From NCBI RefSeq assembly GCF_000281895.1, contig NZ_CM001558.1, positions 3,848,556 to 3,912,555 of the forward strand: a stretch of DNA of 64,000 nucleotides, in the 5' to 3' direction. Below the pieces are notes generated by a model. The model ran no database searches and was not told where the DNA came from. It saw only the letters and a program-made list of their open reading frames with translations. Made by a program: the position numbers and the translations under genes. The DNA is from Pseudomonas fluorescens Q2-87 (GTDB lineage Bacteria > Pseudomonadota > Gammaproteobacteria > Pseudomonadales > Pseudomonadaceae). Positions within the stretch are counted from its first letter, which is position 1; each line of letters opens with the position of its first letter. Of this stretch, positions 9,742 through 18,338 are shown piece by piece.

Positions 9742-9855
9742 CAGTCTGCCGAGCTGAACGGCGGGGCCGTTCTCAACGGATCAGCCAATGGAATTTTCAG
9801 CCCCAGGCGGGATCACTTGAACATCAACCTTGCGCACCCACCCAGGAGACTGCCG

Positions 9856-10134
9856 ATGCCCGTCGCCCCTGCCGACAGCACCCACCTTGACTACGGTCTC
9901 GACACGCTGTTCGGTCGCGAGACCAAAAGTGTCGATTGCCAGTTCGATGTCAAGCGCCTCGATGACGGCGAGCCGCCATGGTTCGCCTTGCATGTGCGCC
10001 CGCCGATGCCCGTGGATCTGGATAAAGCCCAGATCGTCGTGTTCAGCGCCGAAGGCCGACGTGTCAGCGGCATTGTCCGGCGAACCGAGCGCCTGGCTGA
10101 TGACAGCCTGCAACTGGAAGTGGAACCCGACTGA
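9856..10134 (+). CDS. Small conserved protein of unknown function
   Basis: A 92-residue protein beginning MPVAPADST, with AGGAGA 6 nt before the ATG. Composition is ordinary, charged and soluble; no signal, membrane segment or cysteine cluster is visible. The middle (VDLDKAQIVVFSAEGRRVSGIVRR) reads like a small beta domain. I recognise it only as the kind of short conserved ORF seen in pseudomonads. It stands alone between nup and the convergent YdcZ gene. The reading frame extends upstream to 9601 but through REP DNA, so that part is not coding. Confidence 0.6.
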   Translation: MPVAPADSTHLDYGLDTLFGRETKSVDCQFDVKRLDDGEPPWFALHVRPPMPVDLDKAQIVVFSAEGRRVSGIVRRTERLADDSLQLEVEPD

Positions 10135-10139
10135 GGCGT

Positions 10140-10592
10140 TCAGTCCTGACGCACACTGCTGCGGTACATGAACACCAGCGCCAGTGCCAGGCAGGCCATG
10201 GCCAGGATCCGGCTGGCGGACAGCTCGATGGCCGGATTGCCCAGCCAGCCGAAGTTGTCGATCAGCATGCCCATGCCCAGTTGCCCGATAATCACCGCCA
10301 CTGTCGCCACGGCTGTGCCAACCCTGGGTACCGCTCCCACCATGACAATCATGTAAACGACCCCGAACAACGCGCCGCTGAGCTGCCATTTCGGCACGTC
10401 CAACAGGCTGACTGCGTGGGCCGGTTCAAAAAACACGATCAGCAACCCGGTGATGACCGTGCCCACCGTAAACGTCAGCAAACTGCTGCGCAGCACACCC
10501 ACGGTCTGGCCTAAGCGCCCATTGATGGCCGCCTGCACGCTCAACACCGCGCCGGCAACGACGACCACCAGCAACAAAAGAAACAGACTCAT
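10140..10592 (-). CDS. YdcZ/DUF606-type small membrane transporter (distal of a pair)
   Basis: A 150-residue inner-membrane protein with five hydrophobic segments and the DUF606 (DMT-related) signature: AINGRLGQTVG near 25, the W-Q-L-S-G-A segment near 70 and QLGMGMLIDNFGWLG near 110. Such half-size DMT proteins are thought to work as dimers; substrate unknown. ATG at 10592 has GAGG 6 nt upstream; the TTG at 10598 is a weaker choice. The start is 2 nt after the stop of its paralogue, so the two are made as a pair. Confidence 0.8.
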   Translation of the reverse strand: MSLFLLLLVVVVAGAVLSVQAAINGRLGQTVGVLRSSLLTFTVGTVITGLLIVFFEPAHAVSLLDVPKWQLSGALFGVVYMIVMVGAVPRVGTAVATVAVIIGQLGMGMLIDNFGWLGNPAIELSASRILAMACLALALVFMYRSSVRQD

Positions 10593-10594
10593 AT

Positions 10595-11092
10595 TCAACC
10601 TCGGGCAATCAGGACAAGGGCGACGACAATCAGCGCTAATGCCAGCCAGCGCTCGCCATTGACGCGCTTGCGGGTGGCACCGAACCAGCCGAAATGATCG
10701 ATCAGCACGCTTTTGCCGACCTGGCCGGAAAGAATCGCGATCATCGTCATGGCGATGCCAATGTGCGGCGTGGCGAGCGTGAGCACGACCACATAGATCG
10801 GTCCGAGGAAGCCGCCGATCAGTTGCCAGCGCGGCAGTTCATTCAAGGCCGGGCCTTGCTGGCGGCCGCTGAACAGCAACAGCAGGAACAGAATCGCCGA
10901 ACCGACCCCGAAGATACTCAGGGTGGCCCACAAATGACCGACCTGGCCCCCGAGCGGCCCCAGCAGGCCGGCCTCCACCGACAAGCCCATGCCGGCCAGG
11001 ATGACCAGGGGCAGCAACAGCCAGCGCAAGAATGCCCGGGGTTTGGACGCTGTCGTCACCGACGCGGCCTCGTTGAGTGAAGACGCCTGCAT
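10595..11092 (-). CDS. YdcZ/DUF606-type small membrane transporter (proximal of a pair)
   Basis: A 165-residue paralogue of the next gene, with a 20-residue soluble N-terminus (MQASSLNEAAS) and five hydrophobic segments. It keeps the P-R-W-Q-L-I-G-G and GQVGKSVLIDHFGWFG motifs. The proximal copy lacks the A-x-N-G motif of DUF606 proteins (it has GLSVEAGLLGPLGG), so the two halves are not equivalent, which suits a heterodimeric transporter. Divergent from a LysR gene that probably controls it. Confidence 0.78.
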   Translation of the reverse strand: MQASSLNEAASVTTASKPRAFLRWLLLPLVILAGMGLSVEAGLLGPLGGQVGHLWATLSIFGVGSAILFLLLLFSGRQQGPALNELPRWQLIGGFLGPIYVVVLTLATPHIGIAMTMIAILSGQVGKSVLIDHFGWFGATRKRVNGERWLALALIVVALVLIARG

Positions 11093-11162
11093 AAATCCGA
11101 ACCTGTTCAGAAAAGAATGGCCGGCATTATCGGCTGGCGGCCCTGTGCGATAAATGGGAGGA

Positions 11163-11184
11163 TTGCGATAACACTTTTGCGCAA
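11163..11184. promoter_or_regulatory. Inverted-repeat candidate operator between YdcZ pair and LysR gene
   Basis: TTGCG at 11163-11167 faces CGCAA at 11180-11184 across 12 nt, and a further TGCGC/GCGTA run overlaps it. The 111-nt divergent gap is the expected binding place of the LysR protein. Specific contacts are not known. Confidence 0.35.
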
Positions 11185-11203
11185 TACGCACAGGACCGCC
11201 GCC

Positions 11204-12136
11204 ATGCACGGCCTCAATGAACTTGGCTTCAAGGCGCTGCGATTATTCGTCGCGGTGCTCGACCACGGCAGTTTTTCCGAAGTAGCCCGGCGCGAAGGCC
11301 TTGCCCCGTCGTCGATCTCCCGGCAGATCCAATTGATGGAGCAGGCGCTGAACCAACAGTTGCTCTATCGCCACACCCGCGCCGTGTCCCCCACCGAGGC
11401 CGGCCGTCTGTTGGGGCATCACGCACGTCTGTTGCTGGTGCAGTTGGAAGAAGCCGAACAAGCCTTGCAGGAACAGCACAGCGAACCGTCCGGCCTGGTG
11501 CGGATCAATGCCCCGGTGGTATTCGGCCAACGCCATCTGGCGCCATGGCTGGGCCAGCTGTGCGAGCGTTACCCGAAATTGCAATTGGAGATCCAGCAAA
11601 CCGACAGCTACGTCGATCCGCTGCTCGAAGGCACTGACCTGCTGTTTCGCATCGGCCCATTGCACGACTCAAGCATGCAGGCGCGGGTCGTGGCGCCTCA
11701 TCGCTTCCAGATCGCGGCCAGCCCGACCTACCTGGCCCGCTACGGCGCGCCACTCAAGCCTCAGGACCTGGCACATCATCAGTGCCTGGCCTACAAAGGT
11801 GTGACCGGCCAACAGCGTTGGTTCTTCCGCCGCCCGGGCCACGCCTGGACGCCTTACAGCGTCAGGGGCCCGATCACCGGCAACCACGCCGACACCCTGA
11901 CCCAGGCCGCGGAGCAAGGCCTGGGGCTGGTGATGTTTCCGTCGTGGCTGATCGGCGAAGCGGTTCGCAACGGCACGCTGGTTCCGGTGCTGCAGGATTA
12001 CCAGGCGTCCAACAGCCTCGAACCCCAGCAGATCGCCATTCTCTGGCCGGGCAGCCGGCGCCTGTCGGTGAAGGTCCGCACGGTGATCGATTTCTTTCTC
12101 GAGTGTTTTGGCGAAGTGCCGTACTGGGATCGCTGA
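11204..12136 (+). CDS. LysR-family transcriptional regulator
   Basis: A 310-residue regulator. Winged helix-turn-helix at residues 5-64 (FSEVARREGLAPSSISRQIQLMEQALN), then an effector-binding domain of the periplasmic-binding fold typical of CrgA/DsdC-like LysR proteins (NAPVVFGQRHLAPWL, TDLLFRIGPL). ATG at 11204; the upstream in-frame text to 11117 is the divergent promoter. It most likely regulates the two YdcZ-type transporter genes transcribed away from it; the ligand is unknown. Confidence 0.88.
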   Translation: MHGLNELGFKALRLFVAVLDHGSFSEVARREGLAPSSISRQIQLMEQALNQQLLYRHTRAVSPTEAGRLLGHHARLLLVQLEEAEQALQEQHSEPSGLVRINAPVVFGQRHLAPWLGQLCERYPKLQLEIQQTDSYVDPLLEGTDLLFRIGPLHDSSMQARVVAPHRFQIAASPTYLARYGAPLKPQDLAHHQCLAYKGVTGQQRWFFRRPGHAWTPYSVRGPITGNHADTLTQAAEQGLGLVMFPSWLIGEAVRNGTLVPVLQDYQASNSLEPQQIAILWPGSRRLSVKVRTVIDFFLECFGEVPYWDR

Positions 12137-12152
12137 TGGTGTGAATGGCTTT

Positions 12153-12197
12153 GAGGCTGCGGCGCAACCCAGCGGGCGCAAGCTCCCTCGCCACAGG
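12153..12197. repeat. Single REP of the GCTCCCTCGCCAC class
   Basis: GAGGCTGCGGCGCAACCCAG followed by CGGGCGCAAGCTCCCTCGCCAC: one half of the REPIN type seen at 9646, with no clear partner. Confidence 0.65.
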
Positions 12198-12317
12198 AGT
12201 AATTGCCACTTGCCATTCGTCCTGTACCGCTGCGCATAGAAACTGAAAGGCGCTGGAGTCCATAACAATGCCCGTGGGATGATCGGCGTCCAAGCGCGAC
12301 CATCCGTGGAGAGTTTC

Positions 12318-12905
12318 ATGTCATTGTTGAGTAAACACGCCGCCGCTCTGGTGCTGACGGCCATCGCCAGCCTGGCCGTGGTGCCTGTCCAGGCGGCCCA
12401 GCCCAAACCTGCCGCCGAAGCACCGGCGCAGAAGGTTTCGATGCTGGGGGGCAAGTTCGTTTTCAACCTGCCCAAGGGTTTCACGGCGACACCGTTGCCC
12501 GCCGGTGACGCGGCCCAGGGCACAGCGGGAGCGACGGGGACGATGTACAGCAATGCCACCAGCCGGACCGTGGTAATCGCCGCCGAAAACCTCATTATCA
12601 ACGGCGCCACAGTGAAGGATGACGACGGCGCGTTTCTCGACATGACCATGGCGGACTTCGCCGCCCAGCGAAGCAAAGCCTTGCCGGACGCCAAGATCCT
12701 CAGCGAAAAAAGCCTGACCCAGAAAGGCACCGGCCTGGGCCTGCGCCAGCTCGACACCAGCGCCACCCAGGGCGGCGGTCCGACCTTGGATACCACGCTG
12801 CTGGCCGCCTCCGGCACCCGCATGGCGGTGGTGCAGATCATTTCCCGGGCCAGCGACAAGACCGGTCATGAAGCCTTGGTCAAACAGATCGCCAGCGGCA
12901 AGTGA
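12318..12905 (+). CDS. Exported protein of unknown function
   Basis: A 195-residue protein with a clear Sec signal peptide (residues 1-25, ...VVPVQA|AQP), then a Pro/Ala-rich linker and a single soluble domain starting GGKFVFNLPKGFTATPLP. The domain resembles small DcrB/PsbP-like periplasmic domains in its 'F-x-LP-GF' opening, which is only an impression. GGAGAG lies just before the ATG. No operon partner: REP elements lie on both sides. Confidence 0.7.
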   Translation: MSLLSKHAAALVLTAIASLAVVPVQAAQPKPAAEAPAQKVSMLGGKFVFNLPKGFTATPLPAGDAAQGTAGATGTMYSNATSRTVVIAAENLIINGATVKDDDGAFLDMTMADFAAQRSKALPDAKILSEKSLTQKGTGLGLRQLDTSATQGGGPTLDTTLLAASGTRMAVVQIISRASDKTGHEALVKQIASGK

Positions 12906-12940
12906 GTAGGCCTGTGGGCTGATGGACCGCGTGGTCCCCA

Positions 12941-13039
12941 AATCGCGGACAAGCCCGCTCCCACAGGGGCTTGCGCAGGTCCCTCTTGCGGTGAACTTCT
13001 CGGATAAAACGGTGGGAGCGAGCTTGCTCGCGATAGCGC
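12941..13039. repeat. REPIN (imperfect)
   Basis: CGCGGACAAGCCCGCTCCCACAGGGG at about 12945-12969 and GGTGGGAGCGAGCTTGCTCGCGA at about 13011-13033 face each other. Between convergent genes. Confidence 0.75.
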
Positions 13040-13068
13040 TGGTTCAGTTTGCGTCGATGCCGGATGAG

Positions 13069-13785
13069 CTAGGGATTGAGTCGCTCCAGCCAGGCTCGCA
13101 GGTCCTGGACTTCCAGGGCGCTGATCGTGTGGCCGACGCCTGGATAGGCATGGAATTCCGGTTCCAGGGCCAGGGTTTTCAAGAACGTGTTGGCTTCGGC
13201 GCCGTCGTGGTAAGGAATGATCGGGTCGGCCGTACCGTGGCCAATGAACACCGCCAATGCCCGCCGCGACTCGTCGGGGGTCAGTTCTGCCTGGAGCACG
13301 GAAAGCACACGCCCGCCCATGGCAGCGATGCCGCCGACGGCTTCGGGGTGTCGCAGGGCCACTTCGTAGCTCATCATCGCGCCCTGGCTGAAGCCCACCA
13401 GGTAGACATTGCTCGCATCTGTTGGGTACTTGGCGCGAGCCTTCTCGATGAAATCCAGCAGCATTTGACCACTGGCCTTCAGGTCCGATGTGTCGCCGTC
13501 ATAGGCACCATCACCCTGCTTGGCAAACCATTGATAGCGGCCCGGCTCCATGGTCTTGGGCGCGCGTACCGAGAGGTAGTTGTAATGCCCGGGCAGTTCG
13601 TCCTTGAGGTCGAACAGGTCCTGTTCGTTGCTGCCGGAACCGTGCAGGAAGATTATCAGCGGTCGATTCCTGGCTTGCTCATCGGCCTGGGCCAGATAGC
13701 TGAGCGGCAAATCGGTGTGCAGCGAGGGTTGGGCCTGCAACCCGGACGAGACCAGCAGCAGGAACAGGGCGAGCGCTTTGAACAT
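13069..13785 (-). CDS. Exported alpha/beta hydrolase (carboxylesterase/phospholipase-like)
   Basis: A 238-residue protein with a signal peptide (about residues 1-18, ...GLQA|QP) and a complete alpha/beta-hydrolase triad: nucleophile Ser133 in GFSQGAM, Asp187 in TADPIIPYHDG, and His219 in GVGHTI. The oxyanion segment FLHGSGSNEQDL is at 47-58. The pattern is that of the AB_hydrolase_2 esterase group. It should hydrolyse esters in the periplasm; substrate unknown. ATG at 13785 has GGAGGAAG upstream. Confidence 0.85.
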   Translation of the reverse strand: MFKALALFLLLVSSGLQAQPSLHTDLPLSYLAQADEQARNRPLIIFLHGSGSNEQDLFDLKDELPGHYNYLSVRAPKTMEPGRYQWFAKQGDGAYDGDTSDLKASGQMLLDFIEKARAKYPTDASNVYLVGFSQGAMMSYEVALRHPEAVGGIAAMGGRVLSVLQAELTPDESRRALAVFIGHGTADPIIPYHDGAEANTFLKTLALEPEFHAYPGVGHTISALEVQDLRAWLERLNP

Positions 13786-13849
13786 CAATCTTCCTCCGTC
13801 GTTCGATAGCCGCACGGCAAGGACCGTGCGCTGAGGTAGACAGCACTTA

Positions 13850-14962
13850 TCAGTCGTTGATCAGTTTGCCCGCGCGAATAGGTTCACGTCCGGCGACTTT
13901 CGCCTGCCAGATGCCCGGCTGGGTGTAGCGCCCACGATCCAGGGCGAACAACACCCCGCTGGTGCCGGCACGAACGGTGGTGACCCGATCGTTCAAGGGA
14001 TCGACCACTTCGAACAGCGCATCGCCCTGCTCCACCCATTCACCGGCCTCACGCAGAAAGCTCACTACGCCATGGTGCGGCGCGAACAGGTATTGAGTGC
14101 CTTCGAATGGAAAACCCTCGCAGCATTGCGCGGGTGCAGACGGCCAGTCGCCGCCAATGAAACCCTGTTCGGCCAGGAAACCGAGAATGGCTTCGCAGTT
14201 GGCCTGGGCCTGTTCGACCCGGGTATCGCCCATGCTGCCCAGCTCCAGGGTCGTCGCGAGGTTGGCCGGGGGAATCGAAGCCTCGGGAAAGGCCTTCGCC
14301 AGACGTAGCCAGGGCGAGGAGCAAGACTCATCGAAGGAACTGCCCCCGGAGTCTTCGCACAACAACGCCACGCCGGCCTTCAACCGTGCGGCCAGGGAAC
14401 GCCACTGCGGCCAATGCTGCGGCAAGGCATACAAATGAATCGCCGCCTCGAAATCGCAATGCAGGTCCAGGGTCACATCGGCGTCACACGCATGGCGCAG
14501 CAACAGACGATGCAGCGCCTCGAGTTGTGACGGTGGCGCCGGCAGTTCATCGAGCACTTCGGCCATGGTCTGGCGAATCAAGGTGGTATTGGCGGCCGGG
14601 TCGTCACCCAGACGAGCACCGATGCGCTGCGCCACCGGGCCGCTGAGTTCGACGAAGGAACGGTTGAAATTCTTGCCGCTGCCCAGCTCGAAACGCCCCA
14701 TGTGGGCGCTCTGCACATGCTGGTCCAGGCCGATGGGGTTGGCCACCGGCACCAATTCGATCACGCCTTTGAGCAAACCTTGGGCCTCAAGGTCGTTGAG
14801 CCGCTGCTTCAGCTCCCAGGCGGTGCGCATGCCCGGCAGCTCATCGGCGTGCAGGCTGGCCTGGATGTAGGCTTTGCGCGGGCCGTGGCCGTAGCGAAAC
14901 ACGCTGAGCCGGCGCTCGGTGCCCAAGTGACTCCATGGCAGGGTATGGTCGATGCGTTGCAT
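13850..14962 (-). CDS. AotO-like succinylglutamate desuccinylase/aspartoacylase family protein
   Basis: A 370-residue M14-type deacylase/carboxypeptidase-fold protein. The zinc ligands H-A-D-E-L (His38, Glu41) and a later D-L-H-C-D are present, as is the N-F-N-R substrate segment. By memory it resembles AotO, encoded inside the aotJQMOP arginine/ornithine transport operon of P. aeruginosa, closely (RIDHTLPWSHLGTERRLSVF). Here it follows an AotJ-like binding protein, but the permease and ATPase genes are absent. A terminator separates the two, so it may have its own promoter. Substrate is inferred to be an acylated or small amino compound. Confidence 0.8.
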   Translation of the reverse strand: MQRIDHTLPWSHLGTERRLSVFRYGHGPRKAYIQASLHADELPGMRTAWELKQRLNDLEAQGLLKGVIELVPVANPIGLDQHVQSAHMGRFELGSGKNFNRSFVELSGPVAQRIGARLGDDPAANTTLIRQTMAEVLDELPAPPSQLEALHRLLLRHACDADVTLDLHCDFEAAIHLYALPQHWPQWRSLAARLKAGVALLCEDSGGSSFDESCSSPWLRLAKAFPEASIPPANLATTLELGSMGDTRVEQAQANCEAILGFLAEQGFIGGDWPSAPAQCCEGFPFEGTQYLFAPHHGVVSFLREAGEWVEQGDALFEVVDPLNDRVTTVRAGTSGVLFALDRGRYTQPGIWQAKVAGREPIRAGKLIND

Positions 14963-15015
14963 GAAAACTCCCGATGACGGTATTTCGATAGGCGCAGGGT
15001 AAAACACTCGCCCAT

Positions 15016-15054
15016 GAAAAAGGTGGCCGACCGGTTCAACGGCGGGCCACCTTG
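15016..15054 (-). terminator. Rho-independent terminator of the AotJ-like gene
   Basis: On the minus strand a 9-bp stem AAGGTGGCC/GGCCACCTT (15054-15046 with 15029-15021) is followed by TTTTTCA. It begins 10 nt after the stop of the binding-protein gene. Confidence 0.8.
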
Positions 15055-15064
15055 GGCTCAACGA

Positions 15065-15844
15065 TTAATGCCCGTAGACATCAAAGGCGAAGTATTTGTC
15101 CTGCACTTTCTTGTAGGTGCCGTTGGCGCGGATCTCGGTGATGGCGGCGTTGAATTTCTCCGCCAGGGCCTGATCGCCCTTGCGCACCGCAATGCCGGCG
15201 CCGCCACCGAAGTATTTCGCATCTTCATAGGTCGGGCCCACGAAGGCGAAACCCTTGCCGGTGTCGGTTTTCAAGAAGCCTTCATCCAGGGTGACCGAAT
15301 CGGCCAGCATGGCGTCGAGACGCCCGGCGACCATGTCCAGGTTCGCCTCTGGCTGGGAACCGTAGCGCACCAGGTTGATGCCCGCAGGCACCAGCACTTC
15401 GGTGGCGAAACGGTCATGGGTACTGGCACGCAGCACACCGACTTTCTTGCCCTTGAGTTCGGTCAGCGGGTCCTTGACGTCGGAGCCCTCCTTCATCACG
15501 AAACGTGCTGGGGTGTGGTAGTACTTGATGCTGAAATCGACGTTTTTCTTACGGTCGTCGGTGATGGTCATGGACGACAGGATCGCGTCGATTTTCTTCA
15601 CTTTCAGCGCCGGGATCAGACCGTCGAATTCCTGCTCGACCCAGGTGCACTTGACCTTCATCTGCTCACAGAGCGCGTCACCGATATCGACATCGAAACC
15701 GGTCAGCTTGCCGTCGGGGGTTTTCATCGAAAAAGGTGGATAACCGGCTTCGATCCCGAGGCGGATCGGCTTGGCTTCTTCGGCCATGACCGACAAGGAC
15801 AGTACGGACAGTGCCAAGGCACCGAACATGACTAGCTTCTTCAT
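15065..15844 (-). CDS. AotJ-like basic amino-acid ABC transporter substrate-binding protein
   Basis: A 259-residue periplasmic protein: signal peptide 1-21 (...SVMA|EE), then the HisJ/ArgT/AotJ family body ([34 protein letters not shown], split here only by family memory). Contacts of the amino-acid carboxylate and amino groups are expected at [16 protein letters not shown] (about residues 89-104). It should bind arginine, ornithine, lysine or a derivative. No permease or ATPase is adjacent, so it must share one encoded elsewhere or have another role. CAGGAG precedes the ATG. Confidence 0.85.
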   Translation of the reverse strand: MKKLVMFGALALSVLSLSVMAEEAKPIRLGIEAGYPPFSMKTPDGKLTGFDVDIGDALCEQMKVKCTWVEQEFDGLIPALKVKKIDAILSSMTITDDRKKNVDFSIKYYHTPARFVMKEGSDVKDPLTELKGKKVGVLRASTHDRFATEVLVPAGINLVRYGSQPEANLDMVAGRLDAMLADSVTLDEGFLKTDTGKGFAFVGPTYEDAKYFGGGAGIAVRKGDQALAEKFNAAITEIRANGTYKKVQDKYFAFDVYGH

Positions 15845-15991
15845 TTTTGCTCCTGAGTGCGCAGGTTTTTATTGATAATGATTGGCAGATTCGTAGGCAG
15901 CGTTCGGTCAGCAAGAACCGAAGTGGCCGGGAGTCTAGAGGGGCACTCAGGCGGGGAATTGTGTGGAGGCGACAATTAGTTATAAAAATAG

Positions 15992-16053
15992 CTTGGTTTG
16001 TGTGTATATCCGTTGCTGCGGTAACGGATATACACACGAACTAAAAAACCAAG
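15992..16053 (-). terminator. Long two-part hairpin downstream of the rhodanese gene
   Basis: An inner 15-bp perfect stem (16000-16014 with 16023-16037, core GTGTGTATATCCGTT) has an 8-nt loop. An outer 8-bp stem CTTGGTTT/AAACCAAG (15992-15999 with 16046-16053) closes it, leaving an 8-nt bulge on one side. On the minus strand it starts at the rhodanese stop and is followed by CTATTTTTAT, so it can act as a terminator. The GTATATCCGTTGCTGCGGTAACGG text recalls a repeat I have seen after other pseudomonad genes. Confidence 0.65.
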
Positions 16054-16488
16054 TCAGCAGTCGCAACGGATGGCCTGATCCGCCACACGCTCCACCAGAC
16101 CGTTCAGACGAAAGCCCTCATCAAGCCACCCCATGACCCCACCAATCATCTCCTTCACCGGATACCCCAAGGTTGCCAGACGCACCGCCGCCTTGTTCGC
16201 CCCATTGCAATGCGGACCGGCGCAATACACCACGAACAAGGTGGTCTTGGGGTAGGCAGCCAGTGCCTCTAAGGTGAGCGTGCGGGTGGGCAGATTGATC
16301 GCCCCGGGCACATGCCCGCGCTCGTAAGCCAGCGGCCCGCGCACATCCACCAGCACAAAATCGACGTCACCAGCCTGTTGGCTGGCGTGAACGTCGGAAC
16401 AATCGGTTTCGAACGTCAGGCGACGACTGAAATGCTCCAAGGCAATTTCGGGCGGTGCGGCAGGCACTTCGCGAACCAGACTAGTCAT
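16054..16488 (-). CDS. Single-domain rhodanese-like protein
   Basis: A 144-residue cytosolic protein with one rhodanese domain: VDVRGPLAYERGHVPGAINLP (residues 48-67) and the active loop YCAGPHCNGA with nucleophile Cys89. It could move sulfane sulfur or act on a thiol metabolite. It is divergent from ftrA across a 100-nt gap, an arrangement that suggests FtrA controls it. Confidence 0.85.
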   Translation of the reverse strand: MTSLVREVPAAPPEIALEHFSRRLTFETDCSDVHASQQAGDVDFVLVDVRGPLAYERGHVPGAINLPTRTLTLEALAAYPKTTLFVVYCAGPHCNGANKAAVRLATLGYPVKEMIGGVMGWLDEGFRLNGLVERVADQAIRCDC

Positions 16489-16588
16489 CGGTGTGTACTC
16501 CAGGATAAAGGGGCGTAAGAAGACTTTATCTGCCCGGGGCGTACCGCTACAGTGGCGTACAAGACACTCTGTGGGAATTTTCCGACAA

Positions 16589-17548
16589 ATGCAGCCTGCC
16601 CCCGGTCTGGTCGCGATCCTCGCCTACGACGGCCTGTGCACCTTCGAATTTGGCGTCGCCGTCGAGATTTTCGGATTGGAACGCCCCGAATTCGATTTCC
16701 CCTGGTACGAGCACCGGATCGTCGCCGTCGATGCCGGCCCGATGCGCGCCATGGGCGGTTTCCGGGTATTGGCCGATGGCGGCATGGAACTGCTCGAGAC
16801 AGCCCGAACCATCATCGTGCCAGGCTGGCGCAGCCGCAGCGAGCCACCTCCCGAAGCCTTGCTTCAAGCCCTGCGCAGGGCCCATGCACGAGGCGCACGT
16901 CTGCTGTCGATCTGCTCCGGGGCGTTCGTGCTGGCCGCCGCCGGGCTGCTCGATGGGCTGGGCGCCACGACCCATTGGCGCTACACCGACGAGTTGGCCA
17001 AGAGTTTCCCTGCCGTGCGGGTCGACCCTGATGTGCTCTATGTGGATTCAGGACAGGTCATCACCTCCGCCGGCAGCGCAGCAGGTATCGATGCCTGCCT
17101 GCACCTGGTGGCACGGGACCATGGCGTCCAGGTCGCCAACAGCGTGGCGCGCCGCCTGGTGACGACCCCGCAGCGTACCGGCGGCCAGGCGCAGTTCATT
17201 CCCTCGCCAGTCAGCCGCACGCCACGCAGCGACCTGTCGAGCGTCATGCAATGGGCTCGCGAACGCCTGCATGAACCGCTTGGAGTGCGGGAGCTGGCCA
17301 GCCAGGCGGCCATGAGCGAACGGACTTTCCTGCGACACTTCACCCAGGCCTGCGGCGTGTCACCCAAGGCCTGGCTGCAACATGAGCGCCTGGCCCGGGC
17401 CCGCGAGCTGCTGGAAAGCACCGCGGACAATACCGACAACATCGCCCAATTGTGCGGCTACCGCTCGGTGGAAAGTTTTCGCGTGGCGTTTCGCAGCGTC
17501 GTGGGGTTGGCGCCGTCGGTGTATCGGGAGCGGTTTGGGCGGGGATGA
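16589..17548 (+). CDS. ftrA: GlxA/FtrA-type AraC-family transcriptional regulator
   Basis: A 319-residue two-domain regulator. Residues 1-180 form a DJ-1/PfpI (amidase-like) domain, with the nucleophile-elbow Cys109 in SICSGAF; residues 215-319 form the AraC DNA-binding domain with two helix-turn-helix motifs (LASQAAMSERTFLRHFTQACGVSPKAW and IAQLCGYRSVESFRVAFR; read in two parts). FtrA is the name used for this type in pseudomonads. Start at the ATG 16589; the in-frame extension to 16493 crosses the promoter. The divergent rhodanese gene is the likely target. Confidence 0.85.
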   Translation: MQPAPGLVAILAYDGLCTFEFGVAVEIFGLERPEFDFPWYEHRIVAVDAGPMRAMGGFRVLADGGMELLETARTIIVPGWRSRSEPPPEALLQALRRAHARGARLLSICSGAFVLAAAGLLDGLGATTHWRYTDELAKSFPAVRVDPDVLYVDSGQVITSAGSAAGIDACLHLVARDHGVQVANSVARRLVTTPQRTGGQAQFIPSPVSRTPRSDLSSVMQWARERLHEPLGVRELASQAAMSERTFLRHFTQACGVSPKAWLQHERLARARELLESTADNTDNIAQLCGYRSVESFRVAFRSVVGLAPSVYRERFGRG

Positions 17549-17579
17549 AAACAGCCGGCCACAAGTTGATGTGCAAGCT

Positions 17580-18338
17580 TCATTCAGGCTTGCGCAACAA
17601 ATAACTGTCCATGATCCACCCATTGGCCTGCCGTGCGGCCTTGCGGGTGCGTTCGATGTCATCGGCCACGTCCCCCAGCCGACCGGCGATGAGAATCTCA
17701 TCCGCCGTGCCCACGTAGGCGCCCCAGTAGATTTGCGTATCGGGATCGCCCACCTGGCGATACGCATCCTCGGCATCGAGCATCACCACCACGTTGGCGG
17801 CGTCACTTACTTGCCCCGCCGCCAATCGGCGCCCGGTGGTGATTTCCAGCGAGCCACCAATGCTGTTCAAAGGCACTTTGTGGCACGCCGCAAGGGCCTG
17901 GACGCTGGTGATGCCAGGGATCACCTCGAACTCGAAGGCGCAGCGGCCCGTGTCGAGGATCGCCTGCAAGATGCGCACAGTGCTGTCATATAGCGCCGGA
18001 TCGCCCCATACCAGAAAACCACCGTACTGCTCGTCAGACAGCTCTTCGTTGATCAAGCGCTCGAAGGTGGCCTGCTTCGCACGGTTCAGCTCTTCGACAC
18101 TGGTGGCGTAGTCCAAGTCGCCACGTTGGCGCTCGGGGCTGTAGGCTTCGACGAAACGGTATGTACGATCAACGATGTAACGCCGGCAGATGTCGTGCCG
18201 CAGGTCCCGCAGCTTGTGCTTGGCGGGTCCTTTATCCATGAGGAAAAACACGTCCATCCGATTCAGCGCTTTCACTGCCTGCATCGTCAGGTGATCGGGA
18301 TCGCCGGCGCCAATGCCGATGACTGATAACTTCTTCAT
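17580..18338 (-). CDS. cobF: Precorrin-6A synthase (deacetylating)
   Basis: A 252-residue SAM-dependent tetrapyrrole methylase of the aerobic cobalamin pathway. CobF methylates precorrin-5 at C-1 with loss of acetate. Visible motifs are the N-terminal SVIGIGAGDPDHLTMQA, the GGFLVWGDPALYDST segment and EVIPGITSVQALAA. ATG at 18338 has AGGAG upstream; the longer frame to 18686 is antisense-free but overlaps the upstream gene. It is the second gene of a two-gene unit with a histidine phosphatase (ATGA overlap). Confidence 0.93.
   Translation of the reverse strand: MKKLSVIGIGAGDPDHLTMQAVKALNRMDVFFLMDKGPAKHKLRDLRHDICRRYIVDRTYRFVEAYSPERQRGDLDYATSVEELNRAKQATFERLINEELSDEQYGGFLVWGDPALYDSTVRILQAILDTGRCAFEFEVIPGITSVQALAACHKVPLNSIGGSLEITTGRRLAAGQVSDAANVVVMLDAEDAYRQVGDPDTQIYWGAYVGTADEILIAGRLGDVADDIERTRKAARQANGWIMDSYLLRKPE

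Noticed and set aside
7691..9742. Long antisense reading frame (683 codons, minus strand) across tsx and nup
   Set aside because: It is the mirror of two genes with signal peptides and family motifs; its own translation has no domain and is low in hydrophobic pattern. GC-rich codon bias makes such shadows.
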